The notes under the pieces were generated by a model that saw only the letters and a program-made list of their open reading frames with translations, made no database searches and had not been told where the DNA came from. From assembly GCA_021824285.1 (NCBI GenBank), contig JAKAKZ010000009.1, forward strand, positions 1 through 35,157: DNA of 35,157 bases, written 5' to 3'. Position numbers and translations under genes: made by a program. The DNA is from a bacterium. GTDB lineage: Bacteria; Patescibacteriota; Patescibacteriia; SG8-24. Of this stretch, positions 1-9,469 are shown piece by piece. Numbering within the stretch: position 1 is the stretch's first letter; the number at the start of each line of letters is the position of its first letter.

Positions 1-3000
1 TCCATCAACGCCAACGCCAAGGGCTGCCAGAGCCAGAGCAACCAGTACAACGGCTTCGGCCCGAACACCTCCACCAACGTCTGCGCCGGTGGCACCTCCG
101 GCTTCGGCTACGGCACGAGCTCCGCCAACACCGGCTCCTCGGGCGGCAACTACGGCGGCGCGGGCGGCCCCGGCACCACGGCGGGCGGGACCGGCGTCGT
201 CTACGGCTCGGCCACGGCCCCGAACCTCTTCGGCTCCTCGGGCGGCAGCGTCCCGGGCTCCCCGTTCCAGTACGGCGGCTACGGCGGCGGCCTCGTCCGC
301 CTGAACGTGTCCGGCACGCTCACGAACAACGGCACCATCAGCGCGAACGGCGGCGCCCCGACCGGCACGGCCTCGGCCGGCTATGCGGCCGGCGGCGGCT
401 CCGGCGGCTCGATCTACATCACAGCCGGTTTGATTGACGGCTCCGCCCAGTTCTCGGCCGCCGGCGGCAACGGCGCCACTTCCTCGAACGGCAAGGGCGG
501 CGGCGGTGGCGGCGGCCGCATCAGCATCACGAAGAGTGGCGGCGCCTACAGCTTCAGCTCGTCTTCTTTCAATGTGGCCGGCGGCACGGGCGGCGGCGCC
601 AGCACTACGGACGGCACGCGCGGCACGGTCTACCTCTACGACAACGGCACTTCGCGCGTGGACATCTATTACGGATTCACCTTCGCGGACACGGATTTCA
701 GCGTTACGACCTGGAACGAGGATGCGAACGCCACAAACCAATACTGCGATCTGACGCTCTTGTCCGGCGCCACGCCTTCAGTCACCGCTACGACCATCAA
801 CCGGAACGGCCGCCTGTCCTGTCGTCCGACCAACACCATCACTTCGCTCAATTACACCGCTACCGGCAACCTGACGGTCGCCGCCAATTCCACCTCCGAC
901 ATCAAAGGAGCCTCCACCTGGACAGCCGGCGGCACGCTTTCCTATGGCAGCGGCATGACCGCTTCGACGGACGGCAATTTCACCTTGAGCGGCGGTACGG
1001 TTTCGTTCGGTACGAACGTGACTCTGGCTACGATTACCAGGAATTCCGATCTGACCATGAACCTGACCGGTACGGACGCGACTTTGGACGGCACGCGCAT
1101 CACCGTGGCGCCGGAAGGCGAATTCATCATGGCGAGCGCCCTCAACTTGGCGATGGCAAACTCCGCATCCATCACGGGTAACGTCCGGATGGTAAATCTC
1201 GGAAATTTCGCCATGCCTTCGGGCACGAGCATCAATGCGGCCCAACGCGGCTGTCAGAGCATAAACGTGAGCGGCAACGGCTATGGTCCCAACAGCTCTA
1301 ATGTCTGTGGTACGAGTACCGGATATTCTTCTTATGGTATCGGCACCACGGCCAGCAATGCCGGTACGGGCGGCGGCGGCCACGGCGGCGCGGGCGGCAA
1401 CGGTTCGACCGGCGGCACGACGGGCGGCGCGGCGACCGATGACAGCACGGCACCGGTCCTCTTCGGCGCCTCCGGCGGTGGAGCTACTTCCGTCATATTC
1501 GGCGGTCACGGCGGCGGCCTGGTGCGGCTGTCCATGTCCGGCACCTTCACGCATGACGGCAGCATCAATGCCGACGGCGGCAATGGCAACGTTTCCGGCT
1601 CTGTCGGTTCCGGCGCCGGCGCCGGCGGCTCCATCTACATCAACACCTCGACCTACGCCTGTTCCACCGGCACCTTCAGCGCCAAGGGCGGTACCGGAGC
1701 CAACTCCACGACCGGCAAGGGCGGCGGCGGAGGCGGCGGCCGGTTCGCAATCTATTACCAAACCGACTCGTCAGGCGCCTGCCCGCTCTCCGGCCTCACG
1801 GCCGCCGGCGTCGTGACGCTCGGTTCTGCGACATCCACGGCCACGAACGGCGGCGTCGGTTCGCTGCTCGTCAATTCCGGCAATCCGGTCCCGTCCATCA
1901 GCTCGATTTCGCCGTCGTCGAAGACGCTCAACGACGCCGGTTTTACGCTGACCGTGAACGGCGCCAACTTCGTGAGCGGCAGCTCGACGGTGGACTTCAA
2001 CGGCTCGCCCCGGGCGACGACCTACGTCAACGCCAACCAGCTGACGGCCACGATTCCGAGCACCGATCTGACGACGGCCGGCCTCTTCGACATCACGGTC
2101 GTGACCGGCACGCCCGGCGGCGGTACCTCGAATCCATCCACACTCACGGTCAACAATCCGGCGCCGACCACCAGCTCGATCAGCCCGACCTCCAAGAACG
2201 TGGGTGATAACGCTTTCACGCTCACCGTGAACGGCACCAATTTCATTCCGGCTTCGGTCGTGAATTTCGGCGGGTCGGCCCGTACCACCACCTACGTCAA
2301 TTCGACCCAGCTGACCGCCTTCATTCCGACCTCCGACCTGTTGAACGGCGCCCAGGTGAATATCACGGTCACGAACCCAACGCCAGGCGGCGGCACATCC
2401 GGAGCCCAGACCTTCTCGGTCGGCAACCCGATACCGACCATCTCGTCGCTGTCCCCGAACACCACGACCGCGAATTCCGGGGCTTTCACCCTGACTATCA
2501 ACGGCACCAACTTCGTGGCCTCCTCGACCGTGCAGTGGGCGAGCTCGGACCGCACTACCACATACGTTAATTCCACCCAACTCACCGCGTCGATCAGCTC
2601 CACGGACATCGCGACGCCGGGCACGTATGGCGTGACTGTCACGAACCCGGCTCCGGCCGGCGGCGTTTCCGCGACGTCGGACTTCGTCGTCACTAATCCG
2701 ATTCCGACCACCACCTCCATCAGCCCGACTTCCAAGAACGCGGGGGATGGCGGGTTCACCCTGACCGTGAACGGTACGAACTTCATGGCCTCCTCGACCG
2801 TCCGGTTCAACGGCAGTAACCGCACTACCACCTACGTCAACTCGACCCAGATTACGGCCTACATCCCGACTACGGACCTGACCTCCGGCGCCTACGATTC
2901 CATCACTGTCTTCAACACGACACCTGGCGGCGGAACTTCGAACGCCCAGACGCTGACCGTCTCCAATCCGGTGCCGACCACAAGCTCCATCAGCCCGACC

Positions 3001-5283
3001 ACCACCACCGCCAACTCCGGCCAGTTCACCCTGACCGTGAACGGCACGAACTTCGTGCCCACCTCGACGGTTCAGTGGAACGGCTCCAATTTGAGCACGA
3101 CTTACGTCAATGCCACGCAGATCACGGCCACCGTGCCGAACGCCAATATCTCCACTTCGGACAGTTATACCGTCACGGTCCTGAACGCCGCGCCGGGCGG
3201 CGGCACCTCGAACGGCCAGACCTTCACGGTCACGAATCCGGTACCGACGATAACGACCTTGAGTTCCACCAACAAGCCAGTCGGCGCCGATGCCTTCACC
3301 TTGACGGTCACGGGCACGAACTATATGGCCTCTTCCGTGGTGCGGTTTGCGAGCCTTGACCGCACGACGACTTATGTCAGCCCGACACAGCTCCAGGCCT
3401 TCATACCGACCTCCGACCTGACCAGCGCCGGCACTTTCTATATCACCGTGTTCAATCCCGCGCCGGGCGGCGGCACATCCAATTCCAAGGCCTTCTCGGT
3501 GGGTAACCCGATTCCGACCGCCACCTCGCTGTCGCCGAGCTCGGGCAGCACGGGCGACCCCGGCTTCACCCTGACCGTGAACGGCTCGGACTTCATGGCC
3601 GGTTCCACGGTACGCTGGAACGGCTCCGACCGCACCACCACTTACGTGAACGCCACGCAGATTACGGCTTATATCCCGACGACCGACATGACTTCAGCCG
3701 GCAATTACACGGTGACGGTCTTCAACCCGACGCCGGGCGGCGGTACCTCGAACGGTTTGACCTTCACGGTCGGCAATCCCGCGCCGTCCGTCTCCAGCCT
3801 GTCGCCGACCTCCAAGAATGTCTATGACACCGGTTTCACTCTGACCGTGAACGGCTCGAACTTCATCAGCACCTCGCAGGTCAAGTGGAACGGCTCGAAC
3901 CGCACGACCACATATGTTAACGCGACCCAACTGACGGCGGCCATCCTGACGTCCGACCTCACGACCGGCGGTCTCTTCCCGGTCACGGTCACGAACCCCG
4001 CACCGGGCGGCGGAACATCGGCGAGCACCGACTTCACGGTCAACAATCTTGCGCCGACGATTTCCGTTGTCGCTCCCTCGACCCGCTCGCAGGGCGGTTC
4101 CGCCTTCACCCTCACGGTCAACGGCAACAACTTCGTGCCGACTTCCGTGGTTCGCTGGAACGGCAGCGACCGGTCGACCACCTTCGTCGGCCAGACGCAA
4201 TTGACCGCGCAGATCTCCTCCACGGACATCGCCTCTGCCGGCAACTATCCGGTGACCGTCTACAATCCGACGCCGGGCGGCGGCACGTCTTCGGCCCAAT
4301 ACGTCGCGGTGAGCGGCGGCGGTACGGCGGCATACACGACCTACAACAAGGTCACGTTGAGCCGCCTGCAGGCAGGCGCGACCGGAACGGCCGCGGTCGA
4401 TTTCACCCTGCCGACCTCGGTTTCCGGTCAGCTGACCGTCACTTTCCCGGCCGGCTTCACGGTCAATTCCGCATTCACGTCCGGCACTTGCGCGGGCGGC
4501 GGCACCATCGCCACATTCGGCTTCACTTCCTCGACGCTTACGGCGACCAAGACCAACTGCAACGGCGCCATCTCGCTTTCCGGCGCATCCGTCACGAACC
4601 CCAGCACGCCAGGAAATTACGACGTTTCCTGGGTCAACGACAATCCGGGCCATGTGACGGTCACGATCACGACTCAGGACCAAGTCATCGTCAACGCCAC
4701 CATCGGGCCGGAGATTTCCTTCAGTATCGGCAGTCAGGCGGCGACAGCCACCTGCGACGGGACCTTCGCCAGCAACGGCGGCACCGTGGCGCTCGGCACG
4801 CTCACCACGTCTTCCGTGCACACCTCGGATTCGACGGCGGATTCCATCGCGCACATCTGCATGAGCTTGAGCACGGACGCCTGGAGCGGCGCGACGGTCA
4901 CGGTAAAGTCGGCAAACGCTTCCCTGAAGTCGTCTTCGACGCCGGCGGATTTCATCCAGAGCACCACTGACACGCTCGTCGCCGGTACGGCCGGTTACGG
5001 CCTCTGTGTAGGCTCCGCGACGAGCGACACCGGCAAGACTGATCCTGCTGGCGGACCGACGAGCGCGGCTCCGACTGCGGCGGCACCGTTCAACGGCTCC
5101 TGCACCGTTACCGCACATTCCATCGGCGGACTGACGACTGGCACCCAGACCGTCTGGTCCGTGAGCGCGCCGACCTATCAGGCTTTCTCTCGCGTCTACC
5201 TGAAGGCCGCGGTCTCGCCGACCGTTGCGGCGCACAGCGACTACTCCGATACGCTGATCTTCATCGCGACCGGAACATATTGA
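1..5283 (+). CDS. Giant secreted surface protein, 3' part (Gly-rich modules + 9 IPT/TIG repeats + C-terminal beta-rich module); 5' end outside window
   Basis: Frame 1 is open from base 1 (SINANAKGCQSQSNQYNGFGPNTSTNVC...) and continues into ORF 307-5283, so the listed start at 307 is internal. Two Gly-rich modules (GCQS...NVC...KGGGGGGGR), nine ~90-aa repeats (FTLTVNGTNF...RTTTYVNSTQLTA.IPTTDL...PGGGTS), C-terminus ...DYSDTLIFIATGTY. Confidence 0.9.
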   Translation, partial: SINANAKGCQSQSNQYNGFGPNTSTNVCAGGTSGFGYGTSSANTGSSGGNYGGAGGPGTTAGGTGVVYGSATAPNLFGSSGGSVPGSPFQYGGYGGGLVRLNVSGTLTNNGTISANGGAPTGTASAGYAAGGGSGGSIYITAGLIDGSAQFSAAGGNGATSSNGKGGGGGGGRISITKSGGAYSFSSSSFNVAGGTGGGASTTDGTRGTVYLYDNGTSRVDIYYGFTFADTDFSVTTWNEDANATNQYCDLTLLSGATPSVTATTINRNGRLSCRPTNTITSLNYTATGNLTVAANSTSDIKGASTWTAGGTLSYGSGMTASTDGNFTLSGGTVSFGTNVTLATITRNSDLTMNLTGTDATLDGTRITVAPEGEFIMASALNLAMANSASITGNVRMVNLGNFAMPSGTSINAAQRGCQSINVSGNGYGPNSSNVCGTSTGYSSYGIGTTASNAGTGGGGHGGAGGNGSTGGTTGGAATDDSTAPVLFGASGGGATSVIFGGHGGGLVRLSMSGTFTHDGSINADGGNGNVSGSVGSGAGAGGSIYINTSTYACSTGTFSAKGGTGANSTTGKGGGGGGGRFAIYYQTDSSGACPLSGLTAAGVVTLGSATSTATNGGVGSLLVNSGNPVPSISSISPSSKTLNDAGFTLTVNGANFVSGSSTVDFNGSPRATTYVNANQLTATIPSTDLTTAGLFDITVVTGTPGGGTSNPSTLTVNNPAPTTSSISPTSKNVGDNAFTLTVNGTNFIPASVVNFGGSARTTTYVNSTQLTAFIPTSDLLNGAQVNITVTNPTPGGGTSGAQTFSVGNPIPTISSLSPNTTTANSGAFTLTINGTNFVASSTVQWASSDRTTTYVNSTQLTASISSTDIATPGTYGVTVTNPAPAGGVSATSDFVVTNPIPTTTSISPTSKNAGDGGFTLTVNGTNFMASSTVRFNGSNRTTTYVNSTQITAYIPTTDLTSGAYDSITVFNTTPGGGTSNAQTLTVSNPVPTTSSISPTTTTANSGQFTLTVNGTNFVPTSTVQWNGSNLSTTYVNATQITATVPNANISTSDSYTVTVLNAAPGGGTSNGQTFTVTNPVPTITTLSSTNKPVGADAFTLTVTGTNYMASSVVRFASLDRTTTYVSPTQLQAFIPTSDLTSAGTFYITVFNPAPGGGTSNSKAFSVGNPIPTATSLSPSSGSTGDPGFTLTVNGSDFMAGSTVRWNGSDRTTTYVNATQITAYIPTTDMTSAGNYTVTVFNPTPGGGTSNGLTFTVGNPAPSVSSLSPTSKNVYDTGFTLTVNGSNFISTSQVKWNGSNRTTTYVNATQLTAAILTSDLTTGGLFPVTVTNPAPGGGTSASTDFTVNNLAPTISVVAPSTRSQGGSAFTLTVNGNNFVPTSVVRWNGSDRSTTFVGQTQLTAQISSTDIASAGNYPVTVYNPTPGGGTSSAQYVAVSGGGTAAYTTYNKVTLSRLQAGATGTAAVDFTLPTSVSGQLTVTFPAGFTVNSAFTSGTCAGGGTIATFGFTSSTLTATKTNCNGAISLSGASVTNPSTPGNYDVSWVNDNPGHVTVTITTQDQVIVNATIGPEISFSIGSQAATATCDGTFASNGGTVALGTLTTSSVHTSDSTADSIAHICMSLSTDAWSGATVTVKSANASLKSSSTPADFIQSTTDTLVAGTAGYGLCVGSATSDTGKTDPAGGPTSAAPTAAAPFNGSCTVTAHSIGGLTTGTQTVWSVSAPTYQAFSRVYLKAAVSPTVAAHSDYSDTLIFIATGTY
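1885..4314 (+). repeat. Nine tandem ~270-bp repeats encoding IPT/TIG-like domains
   Basis: Nine consecutive units starting P(V/A/I)PT.SSISP and ending PGGGTS....VTN in the translation. Confidence 0.88.
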
Positions 5284-5363
5284 GCGGACGGGTTTAGGGG
5301 TCGAGGGGTCGTGCGCCTCGCCCCCGCGCACTTAGGGGTCCGGACCATCACGATTTAACGTAA

Positions 5364-5389
5364 AAACCGGCGGCTTTGGCCGCCGGTTT
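5364..5389. terminator. Strong hairpin after surface-protein gene
   Basis: aaaccggcggc-tttg-gccgccggttt, 11-bp perfect stem; no long T-tract on + strand. Confidence 0.55.
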
Positions 5390-5460
5390 CGGTAGCTGGA
5401 GAGTTTTCTCTCCCTGACTGGACCGGTTCGCTCCTAAACCATGAAGGGGGTAGCGAGGAT

Positions 5461-5496
5461 AGGTATCAGGTAGGTAACTGATACCTACCTGATACC
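5461..5496. repeat. Perfect 15-bp inverted repeat built from iterated word
   Basis: ggtatcaggtaggta-actga-tacctacctgatacc; an alternative 9-bp stem aggtatcag/ctgatacct is also possible. Confidence 0.85.
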
Positions 5497-5509
5497 GTCT
5501 GGATAGTGC

Positions 5510-5536
5510 TGGACCAGGCTTTTGCCGGGGTGGTAG
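5510..5536 (+). repeat. REP-like 27-bp hairpin element (TGGA..GGCTTTTGCC..TGGT)
   Basis: tggaccaggcttttgccggggtggtag; paralogous to 15476-15502. Confidence 0.65.
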
Positions 5537-5563
5537 GGGGTGCCGGACGGTAAATATTTTATT

Positions 5564-5590
5564 TACCATTCCGGCGGAAGCCGGAATCCA
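5564..5590 (-). repeat. REP-like 27-bp hairpin element, inverted copy
   Basis: taccattccggcggaagccggaatcca; same unit as 15428-15454 and 15532-15558. Confidence 0.75.
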
Positions 5591-5636
5591 GAAACGGCGG
5601 TCAACGGCCGGCCTTCATTAGCCGCGGCAATACATA

Positions 5637-5642
5637 TATAAT
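5637..5642 (+). promoter_or_regulatory. -10 element (TATAAT) 6 nt upstream of ATG 5649; candidate leaderless promoter
   Basis: tatataatgacctcATG; the -35 is weak (ttcatt at 5614-5619, 17-nt spacer). Confidence 0.5.
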
Positions 5643-5648
5643 GACCTC

Positions 5649-6083
5649 ATGCCGACCATTGTTTCGCGCCGTCGCGTCGCTGTCGCCGTCGGGATTGCCG
5701 CCGCCGCGCTTTTGGCGCTCATCCAAGCCATCGGCTATAGCCACACGGCAGGGGAGGAGGGCGGTCTCTGGGCCGTGCCCCTGATTTCCCTCGGGACCGG
5801 CGTGCTGCTGGTCCTCACAATCGACCGTAAGCGCGACGTTTGGGCGTTCTGTCTGGCGCTTGGGACCGTCATCGGCCTGTATTCGGCCGGCGACCTCTAT
5901 TCCGGTCCGGCCATGGAGATGGAATATGAGGTGGGGCTGCTGACGAACGCGGTATTCATCGTCCTGGGCTTTCTGCTCGGTGCCTTCGGCGAAATCGTCT
6001 ACGCACTTCATAACCTCACGCATTTGCTGGCCGATTTTCAGGCTAAAGGCGGCTTGCCGCCCCGCGAACCGCCCAAAGATTGA
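5649..6083 (+). CDS. Small integral membrane protein, hypothetical
   Basis: 144 aa with about four hydrophobic segments. Confidence 0.7.
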   Translation: MPTIVSRRRVAVAVGIAAAALLALIQAIGYSHTAGEEGGLWAVPLISLGTGVLLVLTIDRKRDVWAFCLALGTVIGLYSAGDLYSGPAMEMEYEVGLLTNAVFIVLGFLLGAFGEIVYALHNLTHLLADFQAKGGLPPREPPKD

Positions 6084-6136
6084 ACGTTCGTCCCGTTTCC
6101 GTTACCGTAGTCCAACCGCAGAACTCCATCCTATTT

Positions 6137-8605
6137 ATGGCGAAATACGACCACCGGACCGTAGAGAAAAAATGGCAGCAGGCTTGGCGCGATACCCAGC
6201 CGGACGCCTCTATCGAGGACCCGAGCCGAAAGAAATTTTACGTGCTCGACATGTTCCCGTACCCGTCGGGTGATGGCCTGCACGTCGGCCATCCGGAAGG
6301 CTATACGGCGACGGACATCATTTCACGCAAGCGCCGGATGGAGGGCTGGAACGTCCTGCATCCGATGGGTTTTGACGCCTTCGGACTGCCAGCGGAGAAC
6401 TACGCCATCAAGAAAGGCGTCCACCCGCGCGTGAGCACGCTGAACAATATCGAGAATTTCCGCCGTCAGCTGCAGTCGCTGGGCTTCTCCTATGATTGGA
6501 ACCGTGAAGTCGTGACCTGCGATCCGGCCTATTACCGCTGGACGCAGTGGCTGTTCCTCCAGCTCTACAAGCACGGCTTGGCCTACAAGAAAAAGGCGTC
6601 CGTGAACTGGTGCGCTTCCTGCCAGACCGTGCTGGCCAACGAGCAGGTCATCGACGGGGAATGCGAGCGCTGCAAGAACAAGGTCGTGCAGAAAGACCTG
6701 GAGCAGTGGTTCTTCAAGGTGACGGACTACGCCGACCGCCTGCTTGAGGGTCTCGACGGCCTCGACTGGCCGGAGAAGATCAAGGCCATGCAGGTGAATT
6801 GGATCGGCCGGAGCGAAGGATCGGAAATCGTCTTCCGTGGCTTGGCCGCGACCGAAGAGTTGGGCAGTCGTGAGACGGCGTTCGAAGGCGAGGTCAAAGG
6901 CAAGGAGTTCGAAATCACGGTCTTCACCACCCGGCCGGACACGCTTTTCGGCGTCTCTTACGTGGTGCTGGCGCCGGAGCACCCGTTGGTGCTTGAACTG
7001 GTCACTCCCGAACAGCGCCGGGCTGTCCTCAAGTACGTCGAGGCCGCGCGCGGCAAATCCGAGTTGGAGCGCACCGGCCTGCAGGAGGACAAGACCGGCG
7101 TGCCGCTCGGCATCTGCGTGCGCCATCCGTTCACCGGCCAGGAGGTGCCGCTCTGGGTCGCCGATTACGTCGTCGCTTCCTACGGCACGGGCGCGGTGAT
7201 GGGCGTGCCGGCCCATGATGATCGCGATTTCGCTTTTGCGCGGCGCTACGGACTGCCGGTCAGCACCGTCATCGCGGCCGCGGCCGGCACTTCCGGCGGA
7301 CGTGAGACCGAGGCCTTCACGGAACCGGGAATCCTGGTCAACTCCGCGGAATTCGACGGCCTGACCTCCGAGGCGGCCAAACACACCATCACGGACGCCT
7401 TGGCCGACCGCGGTCTCGGCGGGCGGCGTACCAAATATCACCTGCGCGACTGGCTCATCTCCCGCCAGCGCTACTGGGGCGCGCCTATACCTATTATATA
7501 TTGCGAAACCTGCGGCGAGGTGCCGGTGCCGGAGGAGGAATTGCCGGTGCTCCTGCCGGACGACGTGGACTTCCGTCCGACCGGCGAGTCGCCGCTCGCG
7601 CGTTCCGCGAGTTTCCATGAGGTGACCTGCCCGCGCTGCCGCGCCAAAGCGCGCCGCGAGTCCGACACCATGGATACTTTCGTCGATTCCAGCTGGTACT
7701 TCCTGCGTTACGCCTCGCCGCACGACGGCGATCGGGCTTTTTCGTCCCACGCGGTCAACTACTGGTGCCCAGTGGATCTCTACGTCGGCGGCGCCGAGCA
7801 TGCGGTCCTGCACCTGCTGTATGCGCGTTTCTTCACCAAGTTCCTGTGCGACCAAGGCCTGGTTCCGTTTGATGAGCCGTTCCGCGCCCTGCGCAATCCG
7901 GGCCTGATCCTCGGCGAGGACGGGCAGAAGATGTCCAAGTCGCGCGGCAATGTGGTCAACCCGGATTCGGTGGTTGAGGAACACGGGGCCGACACCATGC
8001 GCCTGTACGAGATGTTCATGGGCGAATTCAACGACGCCAAACCGTGGGACACCAAGGGCATCCTTGGCGTGCGCCGCTTCCTGGACCGCGTTTGGCTGGC
8101 CGTGCACGACACGGTGCACCAGAAGAAGACCGAGACGCCGGAGGAACTGGAGCGGCTGCTGCACCGCACCATCCGCAAGGTCTCCGCGGACATCGAGGCT
8201 TTCAAGTTCAACACCGCCATCGCCGCCATGATGATCCTGCTGAACGAGTGGGGGAGGCTGGGCGGAGGCGATCCGCGGTTTGCCGGATTGTTCGTGACGT
8301 TGTTGGCCCCCTTTGCACCGCACTTGTGCGAGGAGCTGTGGCACGTGCTCGGCAACCAGAAGAGCGTATTCGGCCAGCTCTGGCCGGTCTGCGATGAGGC
8401 GCTAGCCGCGGAGAACGAGGTGGAGCTGATCGTCCAGGTGAACGGCAAGCTCCGCGACAAGTTCGCGGTGCCGGTCGGTCTCGGCGACGAGGACGCCAAG
8501 GCTCGGGCTTTGGCCAGCCAGAAAGTCCAGGCCGCGATCGAAGGCAAGGAAGTTCTGAAGGTGATTGCGGTGAAGGGGAGGCTGGTTAATATCGTTGTGA
8601 AGTGA
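6137..8605 (+). CDS. leuS: Leucyl-tRNA synthetase
   Basis: PYPSGDGLHVGHPEGYTATDI (HIGH-type) and DGQKMSKSRGN (KMSKS). Likely start ATG 6137 (MAKYDHRTVEKKWQ) rather than TTG 6080. Confidence 0.96.
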   Translation: MAKYDHRTVEKKWQQAWRDTQPDASIEDPSRKKFYVLDMFPYPSGDGLHVGHPEGYTATDIISRKRRMEGWNVLHPMGFDAFGLPAENYAIKKGVHPRVSTLNNIENFRRQLQSLGFSYDWNREVVTCDPAYYRWTQWLFLQLYKHGLAYKKKASVNWCASCQTVLANEQVIDGECERCKNKVVQKDLEQWFFKVTDYADRLLEGLDGLDWPEKIKAMQVNWIGRSEGSEIVFRGLAATEELGSRETAFEGEVKGKEFEITVFTTRPDTLFGVSYVVLAPEHPLVLELVTPEQRRAVLKYVEAARGKSELERTGLQEDKTGVPLGICVRHPFTGQEVPLWVADYVVASYGTGAVMGVPAHDDRDFAFARRYGLPVSTVIAAAAGTSGGRETEAFTEPGILVNSAEFDGLTSEAAKHTITDALADRGLGGRRTKYHLRDWLISRQRYWGAPIPIIYCETCGEVPVPEEELPVLLPDDVDFRPTGESPLARSASFHEVTCPRCRAKARRESDTMDTFVDSSWYFLRYASPHDGDRAFSSHAVNYWCPVDLYVGGAEHAVLHLLYARFFTKFLCDQGLVPFDEPFRALRNPGLILGEDGQKMSKSRGNVVNPDSVVEEHGADTMRLYEMFMGEFNDAKPWDTKGILGVRRFLDRVWLAVHDTVHQKKTETPEELERLLHRTIRKVSADIEAFKFNTAIAAMMILLNEWGRLGGGDPRFAGLFVTLLAPFAPHLCEELWHVLGNQKSVFGQLWPVCDEALAAENEVELIVQVNGKLRDKFAVPVGLGDEDAKARALASQKVQAAIEGKEVLKVIAVKGRLVNIVVK

Positions 8606-8608
8606 TTT

Positions 8609-8703
8609 AGACGCGAAGACACGCAGATGCGGAGATTCGGAGAATTTGCGCTTCATCAGACGACTACTCCGCATCTCCGCGTCTCCGACACTCCGCATCT
8701 CCG
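8609..8703. repeat. Imperfect foldback of iterated 'agacgcgaag/gcggag' words
   Basis: Left arm agacgcgaagacacgcagatgcggagattcggag; right arm ctccgcatctccgcgtctccgacactccgcatctccga. Confidence 0.65.
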
Positions 8704-8706
8704 ACT

Positions 8707-9393
8707 ATGGCTCAACGCGCTAACGGCTATCTTCATGCGTTCGACGGCATGTTCCTCGATTGGGACCATGTTTTCGGCGCGGGCTGGCGGGCCGTGCCGC
8801 GCGAATGGGTCTCGGTCTACCGCGGCTGTTCCGTCGAGGAGCTCTTGAAGATCGCACGCGTCGGTCTCACCGCGCCGGCACCGGAGTTGCGTCCACCGGA
8901 GGTGCGGGCCGAGCTTGAGGCCATCGACCGTTTCCGACCGCACCATATCCTCCGTCGCGGCGTCTCGCGGCTTCAGGCTATCGAAGCCTCGCTCACTTCC
9001 GAAGTGCGTCGGGCGACACGGCGCATTGAGGCTGTCATCGAGATGAAGGTGAATCCCGCCGAGTGCGCAGTCGTCGACCAGGACGCCATCGCTGGCGCGA
9101 CGTCCCTCCTGGACCGGCGCGGCCGCAAGCCGGACCGCCTCGGCGGCGCGTATCGCGCTTACTGGGAGAGCCTCGTGCCGCTCAAGGATTTCAAGAAATA
9201 TTATTCCTCTATCCGTACGGCCGACGGCCAGCAGTGGATCCGCGGCACGCGGGCCCCGAAAGGCCTGCCGGAGTCGTTTTTCCGGCCCGAGGTGCTGGTC
9301 AGCTCGCCGCGGGTGAGCGCCCTGCATGTGCGCATGGTCCGACCGGAATGGCCGGATACGGAGGAGGAGGCGGGCGAGTGGGGCTTTGAGTAG
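8707..9393 (+). CDS. Hypothetical protein (possible ADP-ribosyltransferase-like fold)
   Basis: 228 aa; WVSVYRGCSVEELLKIARVGL ... VSRLQAIEAS ... VIEMKVNPAECAVVD ... FFRPEVLVSSPRVSALHVRMV. The fold is only inferred. Confidence 0.65.
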   Translation: MAQRANGYLHAFDGMFLDWDHVFGAGWRAVPREWVSVYRGCSVEELLKIARVGLTAPAPELRPPEVRAELEAIDRFRPHHILRRGVSRLQAIEASLTSEVRRATRRIEAVIEMKVNPAECAVVDQDAIAGATSLLDRRGRKPDRLGGAYRAYWESLVPLKDFKKYYSSIRTADGQQWIRGTRAPKGLPESFFRPEVLVSSPRVSALHVRMVRPEWPDTEEEAGEWGFE

Positions 9394-9431
9394 ATTGTCC
9401 ACCGTGGTTCCCCCCATGGGGATAAGTGCGT

Positions 9432-9460
9432 TTGCACGTTGCGATGGTGCTTGGTAAGAG
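9432..9460 (+). promoter_or_regulatory. sigma70-like promoter TTGCAC-N17-TAAGAG for comEC
   Basis: -10 ends 9 nt before ATG 9470. Confidence 0.5.
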
Positions 9461-9469
9461 ATGGCGGCT

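Noticed and set aside
1885-4314. Possible CRISPR-like regular repeats
   Set aside because: ~270-bp coding repeats encoding TIG domains; no short repeat/spacer structure. No CRISPR array was found in the window.
3694-5331. 545-aa (and 778-1761, 1771-2580) minus-strand ORFs across the surface protein
   Set aside because: Arg/Gly-rich antisense translation of tandem repeats; no domain logic.
6323-8344. 673-aa minus-strand ORF antisense to leuS
   Set aside because: Same GC artefact; leuS motifs confirm the + strand.
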